DNA from: Oscillospiraceae bacterium
Lineage (GTDB): Bacteria > Bacillota > Clostridia > Oscillospirales > Oscillospiraceae
Direction: 5' to 3'
DNA length: 64,000 nucleotides
NCBI GenBank assembly: GCA_017552325.1
Contig: JAFZQE010000012.1
Span: 60,000-123,999, forward strand
A program made the position numbers and the translations under genes. Shown piece after piece: positions 27,062 to 36,228 of this stretch. Positions within the stretch are counted from its first letter, which is position 1; the number at the start of each line of letters is the position of its first letter. The notes beneath the pieces were generated by a model. The model was not told where the DNA came from, did no database searches, and worked only from the letters and a program-made list of their open reading frames with translations.

Positions 27062-27735
27062 CGAACGTACAGGATGTTGCAGACGAGCCGGACGCTGTTT
27101 TCCTTCACATAGTCCAGATACTCCTCCCGACGGACGAAGAACATCTTTCCCCAGGAGGAGATGCGCAGCCACTCGTCGTCCATCCCGGTGATCGTGACGT
27201 AATGCGCGTGCGTCTGCGTGCCGGGAACAAAAGCGCCGTCCGCGCGTCTGACATACAGCTTCAGCTTCCGGTGCTTCCAGAAAAGTGGGAAATTCGGTCC
27301 GATCGAGAGGATCACGGGGATGTCCCGCTCCAGCATCGTCTGGATGCCGTCCCAGAGCCTGGCATAGGGGACGCCCCAGAGGGCGGTATAGGGCATGCGG
27401 TTGACGAGGAAGCAGGCGTTCATTCCGGCGGCCAGGAGCAGGCCGTTGATCCCGTGCTTCGGGATGAGCGGCAGAAACTTTTTCCTCAGCGCGGATACCA
27501 TGCGATGATACTGGCTCTCGGGGATCTCTCCCTCGGCCGGGGCGGGGACCTTCAGCCCGTAATCCGAGCGCTGCAGATGGTAGCGGTTCAGATAGATCAG
27601 CAGGTCGAGCCCGGCGATCACGCCGCAGCCGACCTCGCGCTCCGTTTTGAGCGCGGAGCGCATCTGATTGCCGCCGTAGCTGCAGCCGCCGCCGGAGGAA
27701 ACGGCGATATAAGGATGTCGGAGCTGATAAATCAT
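27040..27735 (-). CDS. Uncharacterised protein, cysteine-peptidase-like (C39-like) pattern
   Basis: The 231-residue product has no signal peptide or membrane segment. A candidate catalytic Cys lies in REVGCGVIAGLDLLIYL (about residues 34-50), followed by a helix as in papain-like folds, and a candidate His lies in THAHYVTITGMDDEWLRISS (about 174-193), the pattern of C39-like peptidases where a later Asp or Asn completes the site. The N-terminus carries an unusual Gly/Ser/Cys cluster (SSGGGCSYGG). A good promoter lies at 27768-27796. I do not recognise a named family; peptidase activity is inference. Confidence 0.65.
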   Translation of the reverse strand: MIYQLRHPYIAVSSGGGCSYGGNQMRSALKTEREVGCGVIAGLDLLIYLNRYHLQRSDYGLKVPAPAEGEIPESQYHRMVSALRKKFLPLIPKHGINGLLLAAGMNACFLVNRMPYTALWGVPYARLWDGIQTMLERDIPVILSIGPNFPLFWKHRKLKLYVRRADGAFVPGTQTHAHYVTITGMDDEWLRISSWGKMFFVRREEYLDYVKENSVRLVCNILYVRKKDRGE

Positions 27736-27767
27736 AAGCCATCGACCTGTCTTTCTTTCCTGTCTGC

Positions 27768-27796
27768 ATTATAGCATCAAATCCCGTCGTCTGCAA
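27768..27796 (-). promoter_or_regulatory. SigA-type promoter for the 27735 gene
   Basis: On the - strand TTGCAG, a 17-base spacer and TATAAT, with TG one base before the -10 (extended -10). The predicted start lies about 25 bases upstream of the ATG at 27735. Confidence 0.7.
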
Positions 27797-27868
27797 TCCG
27801 TTTGCCCCGCAATTCGCGGGGAAGTCCGGCGACTTTAACGCCGTCATGCCCTATTTTCCGATAATGGC

Positions 27869-27897
27869 TTGAAATGGCAGGGAATATGGATTATAAT
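27869..27897 (+). promoter_or_regulatory. SigA-type promoter for the LCP gene
   Basis: TTGAAA, a 17-base spacer and TATAAT, 35 bases before the ATG at 27932; GTGAGGA at 27916-27922 can serve as ribosome site. Confidence 0.8.
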
Positions 27898-27931
27898 AAT
27901 AAAACAAATTGAATGGTGAGGAACTGTCATC

Positions 27932-29422
27932 ATGAAAAAGAGCCGAATTTTTTCCGTTTTTGCTTTTTTGCTCTTCCTGGCTGCCACCGGGCTTGTCTTT
28001 TATTTTCTCTATCGTTCGCAGATGCTGCCGATGCGCCTTCTCATCATCGGCGCCGTGCTGTTTTTCATCGTCGTGATGCTGCTGGCGTTCCTGGTGTTCA
28101 AGGCGAAAAGCAGTTTTCTGATCATCAGCGGCGGCGTTCTGTGTCTGCTGTTCGGCGCCGTGCTCCTCTATGCGGGCATTGTTTCGACGAGCGGCCTGGA
28201 TACCGCGCAGAGCATTTTCAGCGGAGAAACGAAAAAAGAAGTGTCTTATCTGTACGTTTACATGCTGAAAGACGAGACCGACGAGGATACGAAGCTCTCC
28301 GCCGATATGAGCTACGGCATCCTCAGGCAGGATGAAGCGAACACCAAAGAAGTGATCGGCGATCTGGAGGCCGAATTCAACTCCACGCTGAAGACGAAGA
28401 GTTACGAGGGGCCGACCCGTCTGATCGACGCGCTCCGTGATCACGAAGTGGACGCGATCATCCTGAATACCGCGTTCCTGCCCCTTATTGAGGACACGGA
28501 GGGCTATGAGAACATTTCGGACTCTCTCCGCTCGGTCAGCAAGCTGCACACCGTCGAAAGGGAAGTGCCCACCAAGGAAACCGGCAAAAAGCCCGCCAAG
28601 ACAGGCTCCGAGGGCGCCGAACTGTCCAAGGAAGAGGACGATCAGTGCTTTATCGTCTATATCAGCGGCATCGACACCCGTCTCAACGATCTGGTCGAAA
28701 ACAGCCGCAGCGACACGAATATCCTCGCCATCGTGAATCCGAAGAGCCATCAGATCCTTCTGCTCACCACGCCGCGAGACTATTATGTGCCGCTGAAATT
28801 CCCCGACTTCGTCTCCTCCAGGGACAAGCTGACCCACGCGGGCATCTACGGCGTTCAGGTTTCGATGGACACGCTCGGCATGCTCTATGATATCGACGTC
28901 GATTACTACTTCCGCGTGAACTTCAACGGCTTTGTGGATATCGTCGAGGCGATGGGCGGCGTGACGGTCTACGTGGAAAAGGAATTCAGCACCACGGAAT
29001 ACACCTTCAAGCAGGGGCCCAACGAGCTCAACGGATACAAGGCGCTGTCCTTTGTCCGCAACCGCTTCGGCATCGGCGACCAGCAGCGCGGCCGCAACCA
29101 GATGGCCTTCGTCAAGGGCGTCATCAACAAGGCCACCTCGACGGACATGCTCCTCAATTTCAATTCCATCCTGAAGGCCGTCGACGGATGCTTCGAAAGC
29201 AGCATGCCCTATGATGTGATCAGCGCGCTGGTGCGCGAGCAGATCGAGACCGGCGCCGAATGGAACGTCGTCACCTACGCGGTCACCGGCACCGGCAACA
29301 GCGCGATCCCGTACTCGATGAACATCGAGGTCTACGTCATGGATCCGGACATGAGCACCGTGGAAACGGCCAAGGGGCTGATCCAGCAGGTCCTGGCCGG
29401 AGATATCCTGACCCAGCCCTGA
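27932..29422 (+). CDS. LytR-CpsA-Psr (LCP) family cell-wall glycopolymer ligase
   Basis: LCP proteins attach wall teichoic acid or capsule-type polymers to peptidoglycan outside the cell. The 496-residue product has three hydrophobic segments in the first 90 residues (about 8-27, 34-56, 64-85), an extracellular region, and the LCP domain from about residue 245: SRSDTNILAIVNP, LLLTTPRDYYVPL, and SFVRNRFGIGDQQRGRNQ with the Arg/Asp/Gln residues that bind the lipid pyrophosphate. The N-terminal extension before the LCP domain (about 90-240) is longer than in minimal LCP proteins. It is a single-gene transcript between a strong promoter and a terminator. The polymer attached is unknown. Confidence 0.9.
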   Translation: MKKSRIFSVFAFLLFLAATGLVFYFLYRSQMLPMRLLIIGAVLFFIVVMLLAFLVFKAKSSFLIISGGVLCLLFGAVLLYAGIVSTSGLDTAQSIFSGETKKEVSYLYVYMLKDETDEDTKLSADMSYGILRQDEANTKEVIGDLEAEFNSTLKTKSYEGPTRLIDALRDHEVDAIILNTAFLPLIEDTEGYENISDSLRSVSKLHTVEREVPTKETGKKPAKTGSEGAELSKEEDDQCFIVYISGIDTRLNDLVENSRSDTNILAIVNPKSHQILLLTTPRDYYVPLKFPDFVSSRDKLTHAGIYGVQVSMDTLGMLYDIDVDYYFRVNFNGFVDIVEAMGGVTVYVEKEFSTTEYTFKQGPNELNGYKALSFVRNRFGIGDQQRGRNQMAFVKGVINKATSTDMLLNFNSILKAVDGCFESSMPYDVISALVREQIETGAEWNVVTYAVTGTGNSAIPYSMNIEVYVMDPDMSTVETAKGLIQQVLAGDILTQP

Positions 29423-29437
29423 CAGACTAAAGAACAT

Positions 29438-29474
29438 AAAAAGACAGGCAATCAAACGATTGCCTGTCTTTTTT
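29438..29474. terminator. Bidirectional terminator between LCP and pfp
   Basis: Stem AAAGACAGGCAATC/GATTGCCTGTCTTT with an AAAC loop and T runs on both strands. It serves the convergent LCP (+) and phosphofructokinase (-) genes. Confidence 0.9.
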
Positions 29475-29495
29475 ATTCCGGATCTAAATCCCGGA

Positions 29496-30737
29496 TCACT
29501 TCGCCAGGACCTTTTTCAGTCTGGCGTAGCGGGGGAGGGAGTCCACTTTCGGGATCTCGGGCTCGCCCTGGATCAGAGGCAGAACGTAATCGATCAGTTC
29601 CTGCGTCACGCCGTTGTGCTCGGCGTTGATCCAGGCCAGGGGGATCTTCTTCTCAAAGTTGGCGGAGGAGGCGAGGGGCACCAGCGTCAGCTCGCAGCGA
29701 TAGCTGCCGCCCGACATGTCGCGGTGGAAGGCGACCATGTAGCCGGTCGTGCCGGAAACGGCTTCCTCGACGGCCCTCTTGCCGGCGGCAAAGGCTTCTT
29801 CCACATCGGCCTTGGAGGCGATGTGCGCCGCGCAGCGCTGCAGAAGGCTCAGCTCGATGCCGCGCACCTTGGCGCCGGTCTTGGCCTTGACGAGGTTGGC
29901 CAGCGTGGAGGCCAGGCCGCCGAGCTGGGCGTGACCGAAGCCGTCGGTCGCGGAGGTCTTCGCCTCGGAGACGAAGCTGCCGTCGGCATAGTGGATGCCC
30001 TCGGATACGGCGACAAGAACCTTGCCGTTCTCGGCATAAATGCGCTCGATATCGGCGAAAAACTGATCCATATTGAAATCGGTTTCCGGGAGATAGATCA
30101 GATCGGGGCCCGCGCCGTAGGCCGTGGCGAGCGCGGAACTGGCTGCAAGCCAACCGGCATGACGGCCCATGATTTCAACAATGGTGATCATCCCTTTGTC
30201 ATAGACGCGGGAGTCCTTGCTCAGCTCCATGCAGGAGGTGGCGATGTATTTCGCGGCGCTGGCGAAGCCGGGGCAGTGGTCGGTGCCGAAGAGGTCGTTG
30301 TCGATAGTCTTGGGAACGCCCATCACGCGGCACTCGTAGCCGACGGATTCCATATAGCGGCTGATCTTGTTGCAGGTGTCCATCGAATCGTTGCCGCCGT
30401 TGTAGAAGAAATAGCGAACGTCGTACTTCTTGAAGATCTCAAGAATGCGCTTGTAATCGGTGTCGTCCTTCTCGGGATCGGCCATCTTGTAACGGCAGGA
30501 GCCGAGCTCGGAGGAGGGGGTGTGGAGCAGGAGCTCCAGCTCCTTCGGATCCTCTTCGTCCATCACGTACAGCTGGTCGTCCAGCACGCCGCGGATGCCG
30601 TGGGCGGCGCCGTAGACCTTGGTGATAACATCCGCGTCCAGGGCGGTGCGGATGACGCCGTATGCGCTGGCGTTGATGACGGCGGTGGGGCCGCCGGACT
30701 GACCGAAAATGCAGGCGCCGACGAGTTTGTTGTTCAT
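29496..30737 (-). CDS. pfp: 6-phosphofructokinase, PPi-dependent type
   Basis: The enzyme phosphorylates fructose 6-phosphate to fructose 1,6-bisphosphate in glycolysis. The 413-residue product has the family motifs GQSGGPTAVINAS near the start, NGGNDSMDT (about 113-121), PKTIDND (about 144-150) and EIMGRHAGWLAASSAL. Asp in GGND at the position of Gly104 of E. coli PfkA, and Lys in PKTIDND, are marks of the pyrophosphate-using type, in which the Asp blocks ATP. The reaction would be reversible and saves ATP, common in anaerobic clostridia. It is divergent from fba, the next glycolytic step. Donor choice is read from motifs only. Confidence 0.87.
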   Translation of the reverse strand: MNNKLVGACIFGQSGGPTAVINASAYGVIRTALDADVITKVYGAAHGIRGVLDDQLYVMDEEDPKELELLLHTPSSELGSCRYKMADPEKDDTDYKRILEIFKKYDVRYFFYNGGNDSMDTCNKISRYMESVGYECRVMGVPKTIDNDLFGTDHCPGFASAAKYIATSCMELSKDSRVYDKGMITIVEIMGRHAGWLAASSALATAYGAGPDLIYLPETDFNMDQFFADIERIYAENGKVLVAVSEGIHYADGSFVSEAKTSATDGFGHAQLGGLASTLANLVKAKTGAKVRGIELSLLQRCAAHIASKADVEEAFAAGKRAVEEAVSGTTGYMVAFHRDMSGGSYRCELTLVPLASSANFEKKIPLAWINAEHNGVTQELIDYVLPLIQGEPEIPKVDSLPRYARLKKVLAK

Positions 30738-30796
30738 TTTAGAAATTCCTCCATTTCGCGTGCAAAAAAAATTGCCGCTTTTGTGTCATGTACTTC

Positions 30797-30825
30797 TTGA
30801 TTAAAGAACAGATTGAGGATATAAT
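30797..30825 (+). promoter_or_regulatory. SigA-type promoter for fba
   Basis: TTGATT, a 17-base spacer and TATAAT in the 156-base pfp-fba divergent region. The leader to the ATG at 30894 is about 60 bases and AT-rich, with AAGGAGAGAG as ribosome site. A matching promoter for pfp was not clear. Confidence 0.8.
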
Positions 30826-30893
30826 AGAAATGCAAATTTGTAAATAGTATATTTTCACAAATTTAATATGTATTCAGTAAGGAGAGAGAAAAA

Positions 30894-31862
30894 ATGCCTC
30901 TTGTCACAACAAAGGAAATGTTCGCGAAAGCTTATGACGGCGGTTATGCCGTCGGCGCCTTCAACGTCAACAACATGGAGATCGTCCAGGGCATCACGGA
31001 AGCTGCCGGCGAGCTGAAAAGCCCGGTCATCCTCCAGGTGTCCAAGGGAGCCCGCGCCTATGCCAACCATACCTATCTCGTCAAGCTCGTCGAGGCCGCC
31101 ATCATCGAGAATCCCGAGATCCCCATCGCCCTGCATCTCGACCACGGCGACACCTTTGAGCTCTGCAAGAACTGCATCGACGGCGGCTTTACCTCCGTCA
31201 TGATCGACGCTTCCTCCAAGTCCTTCGAGGAGAACATCGCCCTGACCCGTCAGGTTGTGGAATATGCCCATGATCACGGCGTCGTCGTCGAGGCCGAGCT
31301 CGGCACCCTGGCCGGCGTTGAGGACGAGGTCGCCGTCGAGCACGGCAAGGAGAGCTACACCCGTCCCGAGGAAGTCGAGGAATTTGTCAGCCGCACCGGC
31401 TGCGACTCCCTGGCCATCGCCATCGGCACCTCTCACGGCGCATACAAGTTCAAGGCCTCCCAGTGCACCCGCAACGAGGAAGGCGTCCTGGTCCCGCCCC
31501 CGCTCCGCTTCGACGTGCTGGAGGAGTGCATCAAGCGTCTGCCCGGCTTCCCGATCGTTCTGCACGGCTCTTCCTCCGTGCCGCAGGAGTTCGTCAAGAT
31601 GGTCAACCAGTACGGCGGCAACATGCCCGACGCCATCGGCATCCCCGAGGATCAGCTCCGCAGGGCCGCGCGTCTCGCCGTCTGCAAGATCAACATCGAC
31701 TCCGATATCCGCCTGGCCATGACCGGCAACATCCGCAAGTACTTCGCCGAGCATCCCGATCATTTTGACCCCCGTCAGTATCTCAAGCCCGCCCGTCAGG
31801 CTGTGAAGGAAATGGTCGCTCACAAGATCATCCACGTTCTCGGTTCTGACGGCAAAGCCTGA
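30894..31862 (+). CDS. fba: Fructose-1,6-bisphosphate aldolase, class II
   Basis: The zinc enzyme splits fructose 1,6-bisphosphate into glyceraldehyde 3-phosphate and dihydroxyacetone phosphate. The 322-residue product shows the class II motifs: GAFNVNNME near the N-terminus, HLDHGD (about residues 81-86; catalytic Asp and a zinc His), VEAELGTLAGVED (about 136-148), SHGAYKF (His ligand), LHGSSSVP and CKINIDSDIR. Codon use is strongly biased (many GTC, CTC, CGC), as in a highly expressed gene. It follows pfp divergently and has its own promoter. Confidence 0.96.
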   Translation: MPLVTTKEMFAKAYDGGYAVGAFNVNNMEIVQGITEAAGELKSPVILQVSKGARAYANHTYLVKLVEAAIIENPEIPIALHLDHGDTFELCKNCIDGGFTSVMIDASSKSFEENIALTRQVVEYAHDHGVVVEAELGTLAGVEDEVAVEHGKESYTRPEEVEEFVSRTGCDSLAIAIGTSHGAYKFKASQCTRNEEGVLVPPPLRFDVLEECIKRLPGFPIVLHGSSSVPQEFVKMVNQYGGNMPDAIGIPEDQLRRAARLAVCKINIDSDIRLAMTGNIRKYFAEHPDHFDPRQYLKPARQAVKEMVAHKIIHVLGSDGKA

Positions 31863-31897
31863 TATCCCGCAGCAGATTCAGCAGGGGAGGTGACGGA

Positions 31898-33523
31898 ATG
31901 GATTCCACTGTCAACCGGATCAATTCCATAGTCAACAATCTTCCGCGCAACAAAGGCGCATTCACACCTGTCATCATCGCCCGTCTCGCCGTCGCGGCGA
32001 TCCTCCTGGCTCTCGCGGCCTTTCTGGATCTCAAGCCGGTCTTTCGGGTGATCCTTGCCGTGGTTTCGGCTCTTGTCTCCGGTTACGACATTCTGCTCGA
32101 CCTGGTCGACAGGGTCCTGGAAAAGGACTTTTTCTCCGCGCCGGTGATCCTCGTTCTTGTCACGTTCCTGGCCTTCGTTATCGGCTATCCCTTCGAGGGG
32201 CCCGCGCTGCTGATCATCTATCAGCTCGGGATCTGCCTGATCGGCTACGCGGCCGACCGCACCAAAAGATCCGCCCTCGGCCTGCTCGGCCGGAACGACG
32301 CCGGCTTTGCCGACAGAGCCTCGATCGTGATCGAGAACGACTCGGCGACTAAAACCGCCTTCACCGAGGAGATCGAAAAGTCCGCCTCACTCGTTCTGAA
32401 GGTTCTGGCCGTTATCGCCGTTCTGTTTGCCGTCATCATGCCGATCGCGACCTCGCTGTCCGTGAAGGAGGCGATCCATCGCGCGCTGATACTGCTGACG
32501 ATCTCGCTTCCGTTCCTCGCGCTGACCTCGTTCCCGATGGCCGAGATCATCGGAGTCGGCTTTGCCGCCAAACTCGGAACGCTGTTCAACAGCACCGCCG
32601 TGATGAACAAACTACGCGGCCTGAGCACGGCCGTTCTGGATAAAAACGGTATTTTTGCGGACAATCAGCCGAAGTTCATCGGCGTAAAGACCGATATTCT
32701 TGACGAAAAGACCTTTATGGAGTTTGTCGCGCACGCGGTATACTACTCCGATCAGGCCTTCGCCAAGGCGATCCTCGCGGCTGAGGACCGGGAATACCGT
32801 CTCGACCTGATCAGCGACTTCTGCGATATCCCCGGCAGCGGCGTCGACGTGAAGATCGGCGGGAACAGCGTGACCCTCGCCAAGAGAGAGCTCCTGACCG
32901 AGAGGGGAGAGGCCGTTCCTTACGAATCCGGTGAGGAAAACGGCATCTATTACCTCATTGTTGCCGGGAAATACATCGGAAAAGTTCTGATGGCCGAAAA
33001 TCTGAACCGGAACAACGCCAGTCTGATCTCCGATCTGAAAGCCGCCGGCATCCGCAAATGCGTGCTGCTGACGGAAGACAGCAGGGACGAGAGCGAAGCG
33101 CTCGGCACGAGCCTCCAGGCCGACGAGGTCTATTCCGAATTCACGGACGAGACCAAGCTGCAGTATCTGGAAAGCATTTCCGGCGACAATACGATGTACC
33201 TGTACGCCAACAGTCTGGAGGCGCACAGCAACGCCGCCGTCGATATCCGTGTCAGCAAAAAAGGCAAGTACGCCGACGCGCTGATCAATCCGGATCAGCT
33301 GGAGCAGTTCCCGGAAGTCGTCAGGCTCAGCGGAAGGGTCAAGGAGATCTGTTCGGAGAACGCCGTGTTCGCATTCGTGATCAAGGCGATCCTGCTGTTC
33401 CTGGCGCTGACCGGTCACTGCACGGTATGGTTTGCCGCGTTCCTCGAGATGGCCGCGGCGCTTGCAGCGATCCTGAACGCGATCCGTGTCACCAAGGATC
33501 CGCTCATCAGGATCCAGAAGTAA
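31898..33523 (+). CDS. Degenerate P-type ATPase-like membrane protein
   Basis: The 541-residue product has the overall plan of a heavy-metal P-type ATPase without N-terminal metal domains: paired hydrophobic segments at about 25-60 and 62-100, two more at about 168-225, a cytoplasmic part, and a C-terminal hydrophobic pair (about 485-525). The phosphorylation loop DKTGT is replaced by LDKNGIFADN (about 248-257), and the hinge TGD by LLTEDSRD (about 389-396); no TGES and no transmembrane CPC are seen. The Asp and Lys of the loop remain. This looks like a pseudo-ATPase with a structural or regulatory role rather than a pump. A GGGGAGGTGA ribosome site precedes the ATG. Confidence 0.7.
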   Translation: MDSTVNRINSIVNNLPRNKGAFTPVIIARLAVAAILLALAAFLDLKPVFRVILAVVSALVSGYDILLDLVDRVLEKDFFSAPVILVLVTFLAFVIGYPFEGPALLIIYQLGICLIGYAADRTKRSALGLLGRNDAGFADRASIVIENDSATKTAFTEEIEKSASLVLKVLAVIAVLFAVIMPIATSLSVKEAIHRALILLTISLPFLALTSFPMAEIIGVGFAAKLGTLFNSTAVMNKLRGLSTAVLDKNGIFADNQPKFIGVKTDILDEKTFMEFVAHAVYYSDQAFAKAILAAEDREYRLDLISDFCDIPGSGVDVKIGGNSVTLAKRELLTERGEAVPYESGEENGIYYLIVAGKYIGKVLMAENLNRNNASLISDLKAAGIRKCVLLTEDSRDESEALGTSLQADEVYSEFTDETKLQYLESISGDNTMYLYANSLEAHSNAAVDIRVSKKGKYADALINPDQLEQFPEVVRLSGRVKEICSENAVFAFVIKAILLFLALTGHCTVWFAAFLEMAAALAAILNAIRVTKDPLIRIQK

Positions 33524-33648
33524 ACATCCTCAAACAAACAGCAGCGGGGAAGACAAGTCCTTTCCCGTTACTGTTCGTGCTCTTTGGTTCGCATAATATT
33601 AATTTAACGTAATTCGGAACCTGTCTTTTAGCCTGGAGGGCCAAGCTT

Positions 33649-34653
33649 ATGAATCTGGACCAAATCAACGATATTCCCGATATTCTGATGGAATTCCTCG
33701 AATATCACTCTACCGTGCGCGGTCACTCCGACCGGACGGTCGCAGCCTACTATCTTGATCTGAAAATTCTGTTCCGTTATCTCAAACGGCGCAGACATCT
33801 TGTCGACGCAAAAACGCCTTTCAACGAGATCGACATCACCGACGTCGACCTGGACTTCATCAAAGCGATCAGGATCGAAGAGCTGTACCGCTACCAGTCC
33901 TTTTCACCGGAGCTGCAGGATTCCAGCCACGCGCTGTCCGCGGCCAGCCGCTGCAGGCGCACCTCGTCCGTCAAATCGTTTTTTAACTATCTGACGGTCA
34001 AGCGTCATCTGCTGGATTTCAATGTCTGCCAGGAACTGGATATGCCGAAGCGTCAGGCCTCGCTCCCGAAGTATCTGGAAGAATCCGAATGCGAGCGTTT
34101 GCTCAACGCCTGCGACGGTCCCTACGCGCTGCGCGATTACTGCATCCTGATGCTGTTCATGTCCTGCGGGCTGCGTGTGTCCGAGCTCGTTTCATTGAAC
34201 ACAACCGATTTATACGAGGACCACGTCCGCGTCCTCGGCAAGGGCAACAAGGAACGCGTGGTGTATTTCGGCGAGGGCTGCCGCGAGGCGATCGACGACT
34301 ATCTGATGGTCCGTGATGAGGAAAAGATCATCCCGCAGGATAAAAAAGCGCTGTTCATCAGCCGCGACAACCGCAGGATCAGCGTGCGAGGCGTACAGAA
34401 AATGGTCGAAAAGAAGCTGAAACTGGCCGGTTTGGACGCTACCAGGTACTCTCCGCACAAATTGAGGCACACAGCGGCCACGCTGATGCTGAAAAACGGC
34501 GTCGATACCCGCGCGCTGCAGGAGGTCCTCGGGCACAGCAATCTGAACACGACGCAGATCTATACGCATCTGGACAACGCCGCGCTGCACGAGGCCGCCA
34601 TGGCCAACCCGATCGGGCGAAAACGAAAGGAAGAAGTACAGAACGACGACTGA
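33649..34653 (+). CDS. Tyrosine recombinase, XerC/D-like
   Basis: This 334-residue site-specific recombinase has a SAM-like N-terminal domain (about 1-115) and a catalytic domain with Arg in SCGLRVSELVSL, Lys in VLGKGNKERVV, the HKLRHTAA box, His in LGHSNLNTTQIY and the nucleophile Tyr of TQIYTHL. All catalytic residues are present. It lies far outside the prophage and next to housekeeping genes, with a GGAGGG ribosome site and its own terminator. Together with the XerD-like protein at 43540 it could form the dimer-resolution pair. An integrative-element role cannot be excluded, but no element boundary is visible. Confidence 0.8.
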   Translation: MNLDQINDIPDILMEFLEYHSTVRGHSDRTVAAYYLDLKILFRYLKRRRHLVDAKTPFNEIDITDVDLDFIKAIRIEELYRYQSFSPELQDSSHALSAASRCRRTSSVKSFFNYLTVKRHLLDFNVCQELDMPKRQASLPKYLEESECERLLNACDGPYALRDYCILMLFMSCGLRVSELVSLNTTDLYEDHVRVLGKGNKERVVYFGEGCREAIDDYLMVRDEEKIIPQDKKALFISRDNRRISVRGVQKMVEKKLKLAGLDATRYSPHKLRHTAATLMLKNGVDTRALQEVLGHSNLNTTQIYTHLDNAALHEAAMANPIGRKRKEEVQNDD

Positions 34654-34658
34654 CAAAA

Positions 34659-34699
34659 GGGAGATCCGCAAATCCGATGCGGGTCTCCCCTCTTTTTTT
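34659..34699 (+). terminator. Terminator after the tyrosine recombinase
   Basis: Twelve-bp stem GGGAGATCCGCA/TGCGGGTCTCCC (one T-G pair) with an AATCCGA loop, followed by CTCTTTTTTT. Confidence 0.85.
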
Positions 34700-34772
34700 G
34701 CCTTTTTGCTGCGAAATACTGCCTGTAATCGCTTCATGCATGTATATTACAGAACGTAATAATTTAATCAAG

Positions 34773-34810
34773 CAAAAAATCGACCTGTTTCATACGATAA
34801 CAGGCCGATT
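34773..34810 (-). terminator. Terminator after radA
   Basis: On the - strand AATCGGCCTGTT and AACAGGTCGATT pair with one mismatch, followed by TTTTTT. It lies 33 bases past the radA stop. Confidence 0.75.
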
Positions 34811-34842
34811 TCATATAGTTTGATGTGCAAAAAGTTCGGATA

Positions 34843-36210
34843 TCAATCGCGCTTCAGTACGGCGGCGATGGCTTCGCCGACGTTTTTTACAGGCAGCAGG
34901 CACAGCTCCGGGGGCTTTTTGATCTCGTCCCGGACATGCGCCGGGATCACGCAGCGGCGGAAGCCGAGCCGCGAGATCTCCGCCAGGCGCTGGTTGAGCA
35001 TGCTGACGCTGCGGATCTCCCCCGAGAGGCCCACTTCCCCGACAGCGGCCAGATCGAGCCCGAGCGGACGGTCCAGGAAGCTGGAGGCGACGGCAAGCAC
35101 CGTGGCCAGGTCTGCAGCCGGCTCGTCGAGCGACAGACCGCCGATCACGTTGATATAGGCGTCGCAGCCGGAGACGTTCAGTCCTCCCCTTTTTTCCAGG
35201 ACGGCCAGCAGCATGGCCGCGCGGTTGTAGTCGAGGCCGTTGCAGCGCCGGGAGGCGTTGTAGGCGGCGGAGCTGACCAGCGCCTGCACCTCCGCGAGGA
35301 TCGGCCGGCTGCCCTCCATGACGCAGGCCACGCAGGTGCCCGGCGCGTTCTCCGGTCTGCCGCTGAGCAGCAGCTCGGAGGGATTGTCGACGCCCTTCAG
35401 GCCGTCCTGACCCATTTCGAACACGCCGATCTCGTTGGTCGAGCCGAAGCGGTTTTTCGCGGCGCGCAGAATGCGAAAGCTGGTGCTGTGCTCGCCCTCG
35501 AAATAGAGCACGCAGTCCACCATGTGCTCGAGCACTTTCGGGCCTGCGATGCTCCCCTCCTTGTTGACGTGCCCGACGACGAAGATCGTGATGCCCTGCT
35601 CCTTGGCCAGGCGCATCAGGCGCATTGTGCACTCGCGCACCTGCGTGATGCTGCCGGGCGCCGAGCTGATCTCCGCGTCGGCGATCGTCTGCACAGAGTC
35701 GATGATCACGAGCTCGGGTTTGAGCGCGTCGATCCCGGAGAGGATCTTATCCAAGTCCGTCTCAGCGAGCACGTAGAGATCTTCGCTGTCGATGCCGAGG
35801 CGCATACAGCGCAGCTTGAGCTGCCGCTCGCTCTCCTCGCCGCTGACGTAGAGGATCCGGCAGCCGAGCTCCTGGCTGCCGCACATCTGCAGCAGCAGCG
35901 TCGATTTGCCGATGCCCGGCGCGCCGCCGACCAGCACCAGCGAACCGATCACGGCGCCGCCGCCCAGGACGCGGTCCAGCTCGCCGATCCCGGTGCCGAA
36001 GCGGATCTCCGCGCTCATATCCAGCTCGCTGACCTTCTTCGGCTTCACGGGAGCCGGGAGCTTTTTCCCGCCGCGCCCCGCGGACGGAGCGTCGAGCTTC
36101 AGTTCGACCAGGGTGTTCCAGCTGCCGCAGCTGGGGCACTTGCCTGCCCAGTTGGAGGTCTCCTCGCCGCATTCGCTGCAGCAGTAGACGGTTTTCTGTC
36201 TGTTTGCCAT
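34843..36210 (-). CDS. radA: DNA repair protein RadA
   Basis: RadA is a RecA-like, DnaB-type helicase that helps branch migration in homologous recombination. The 455-residue product has the N-terminal zinc finger (CSECGEETSNWAGKCPSCG), Walker A GAPGIGKST (about 99-107), Walker B-like LVIIDSVQT, the KNRFG motif (about 254) and a C-terminal Lon-like domain. The ATG at 36210 follows GGAGAG by 7 bases and is preferred to the ATG at 36228. It follows cwlD by 18 bases and may share its transcript. Length and motifs are standard. Confidence 0.95.
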   Translation of the reverse strand: MANRQKTVYCCSECGEETSNWAGKCPSCGSWNTLVELKLDAPSAGRGGKKLPAPVKPKKVSELDMSAEIRFGTGIGELDRVLGGGAVIGSLVLVGGAPGIGKSTLLLQMCGSQELGCRILYVSGEESERQLKLRCMRLGIDSEDLYVLAETDLDKILSGIDALKPELVIIDSVQTIADAEISSAPGSITQVRECTMRLMRLAKEQGITIFVVGHVNKEGSIAGPKVLEHMVDCVLYFEGEHSTSFRILRAAKNRFGSTNEIGVFEMGQDGLKGVDNPSELLLSGRPENAPGTCVACVMEGSRPILAEVQALVSSAAYNASRRCNGLDYNRAAMLLAVLEKRGGLNVSGCDAYINVIGGLSLDEPAADLATVLAVASSFLDRPLGLDLAAVGEVGLSGEIRSVSMLNQRLAEISRLGFRRCVIPAHVRDEIKKPPELCLLPVKNVGEAIAAVLKRD

Positions 36211-36228
36211 CGTTCTCTCTCCAAGCAT

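Noticed and set aside
29460-30800. 446-residue + strand open frame opposite pfp
   Set aside because: pfp has all catalytic motifs; the + frame is Gly/Ala/Val-rich shadow without any family resemblance.
33649-34653. The tyrosine recombinase as integrase of the prophage
   Set aside because: It lies more than 7 kb past the host junction, beyond several host genes, and has its own terminator; it looks like a XerC/D-type housekeeping protein.
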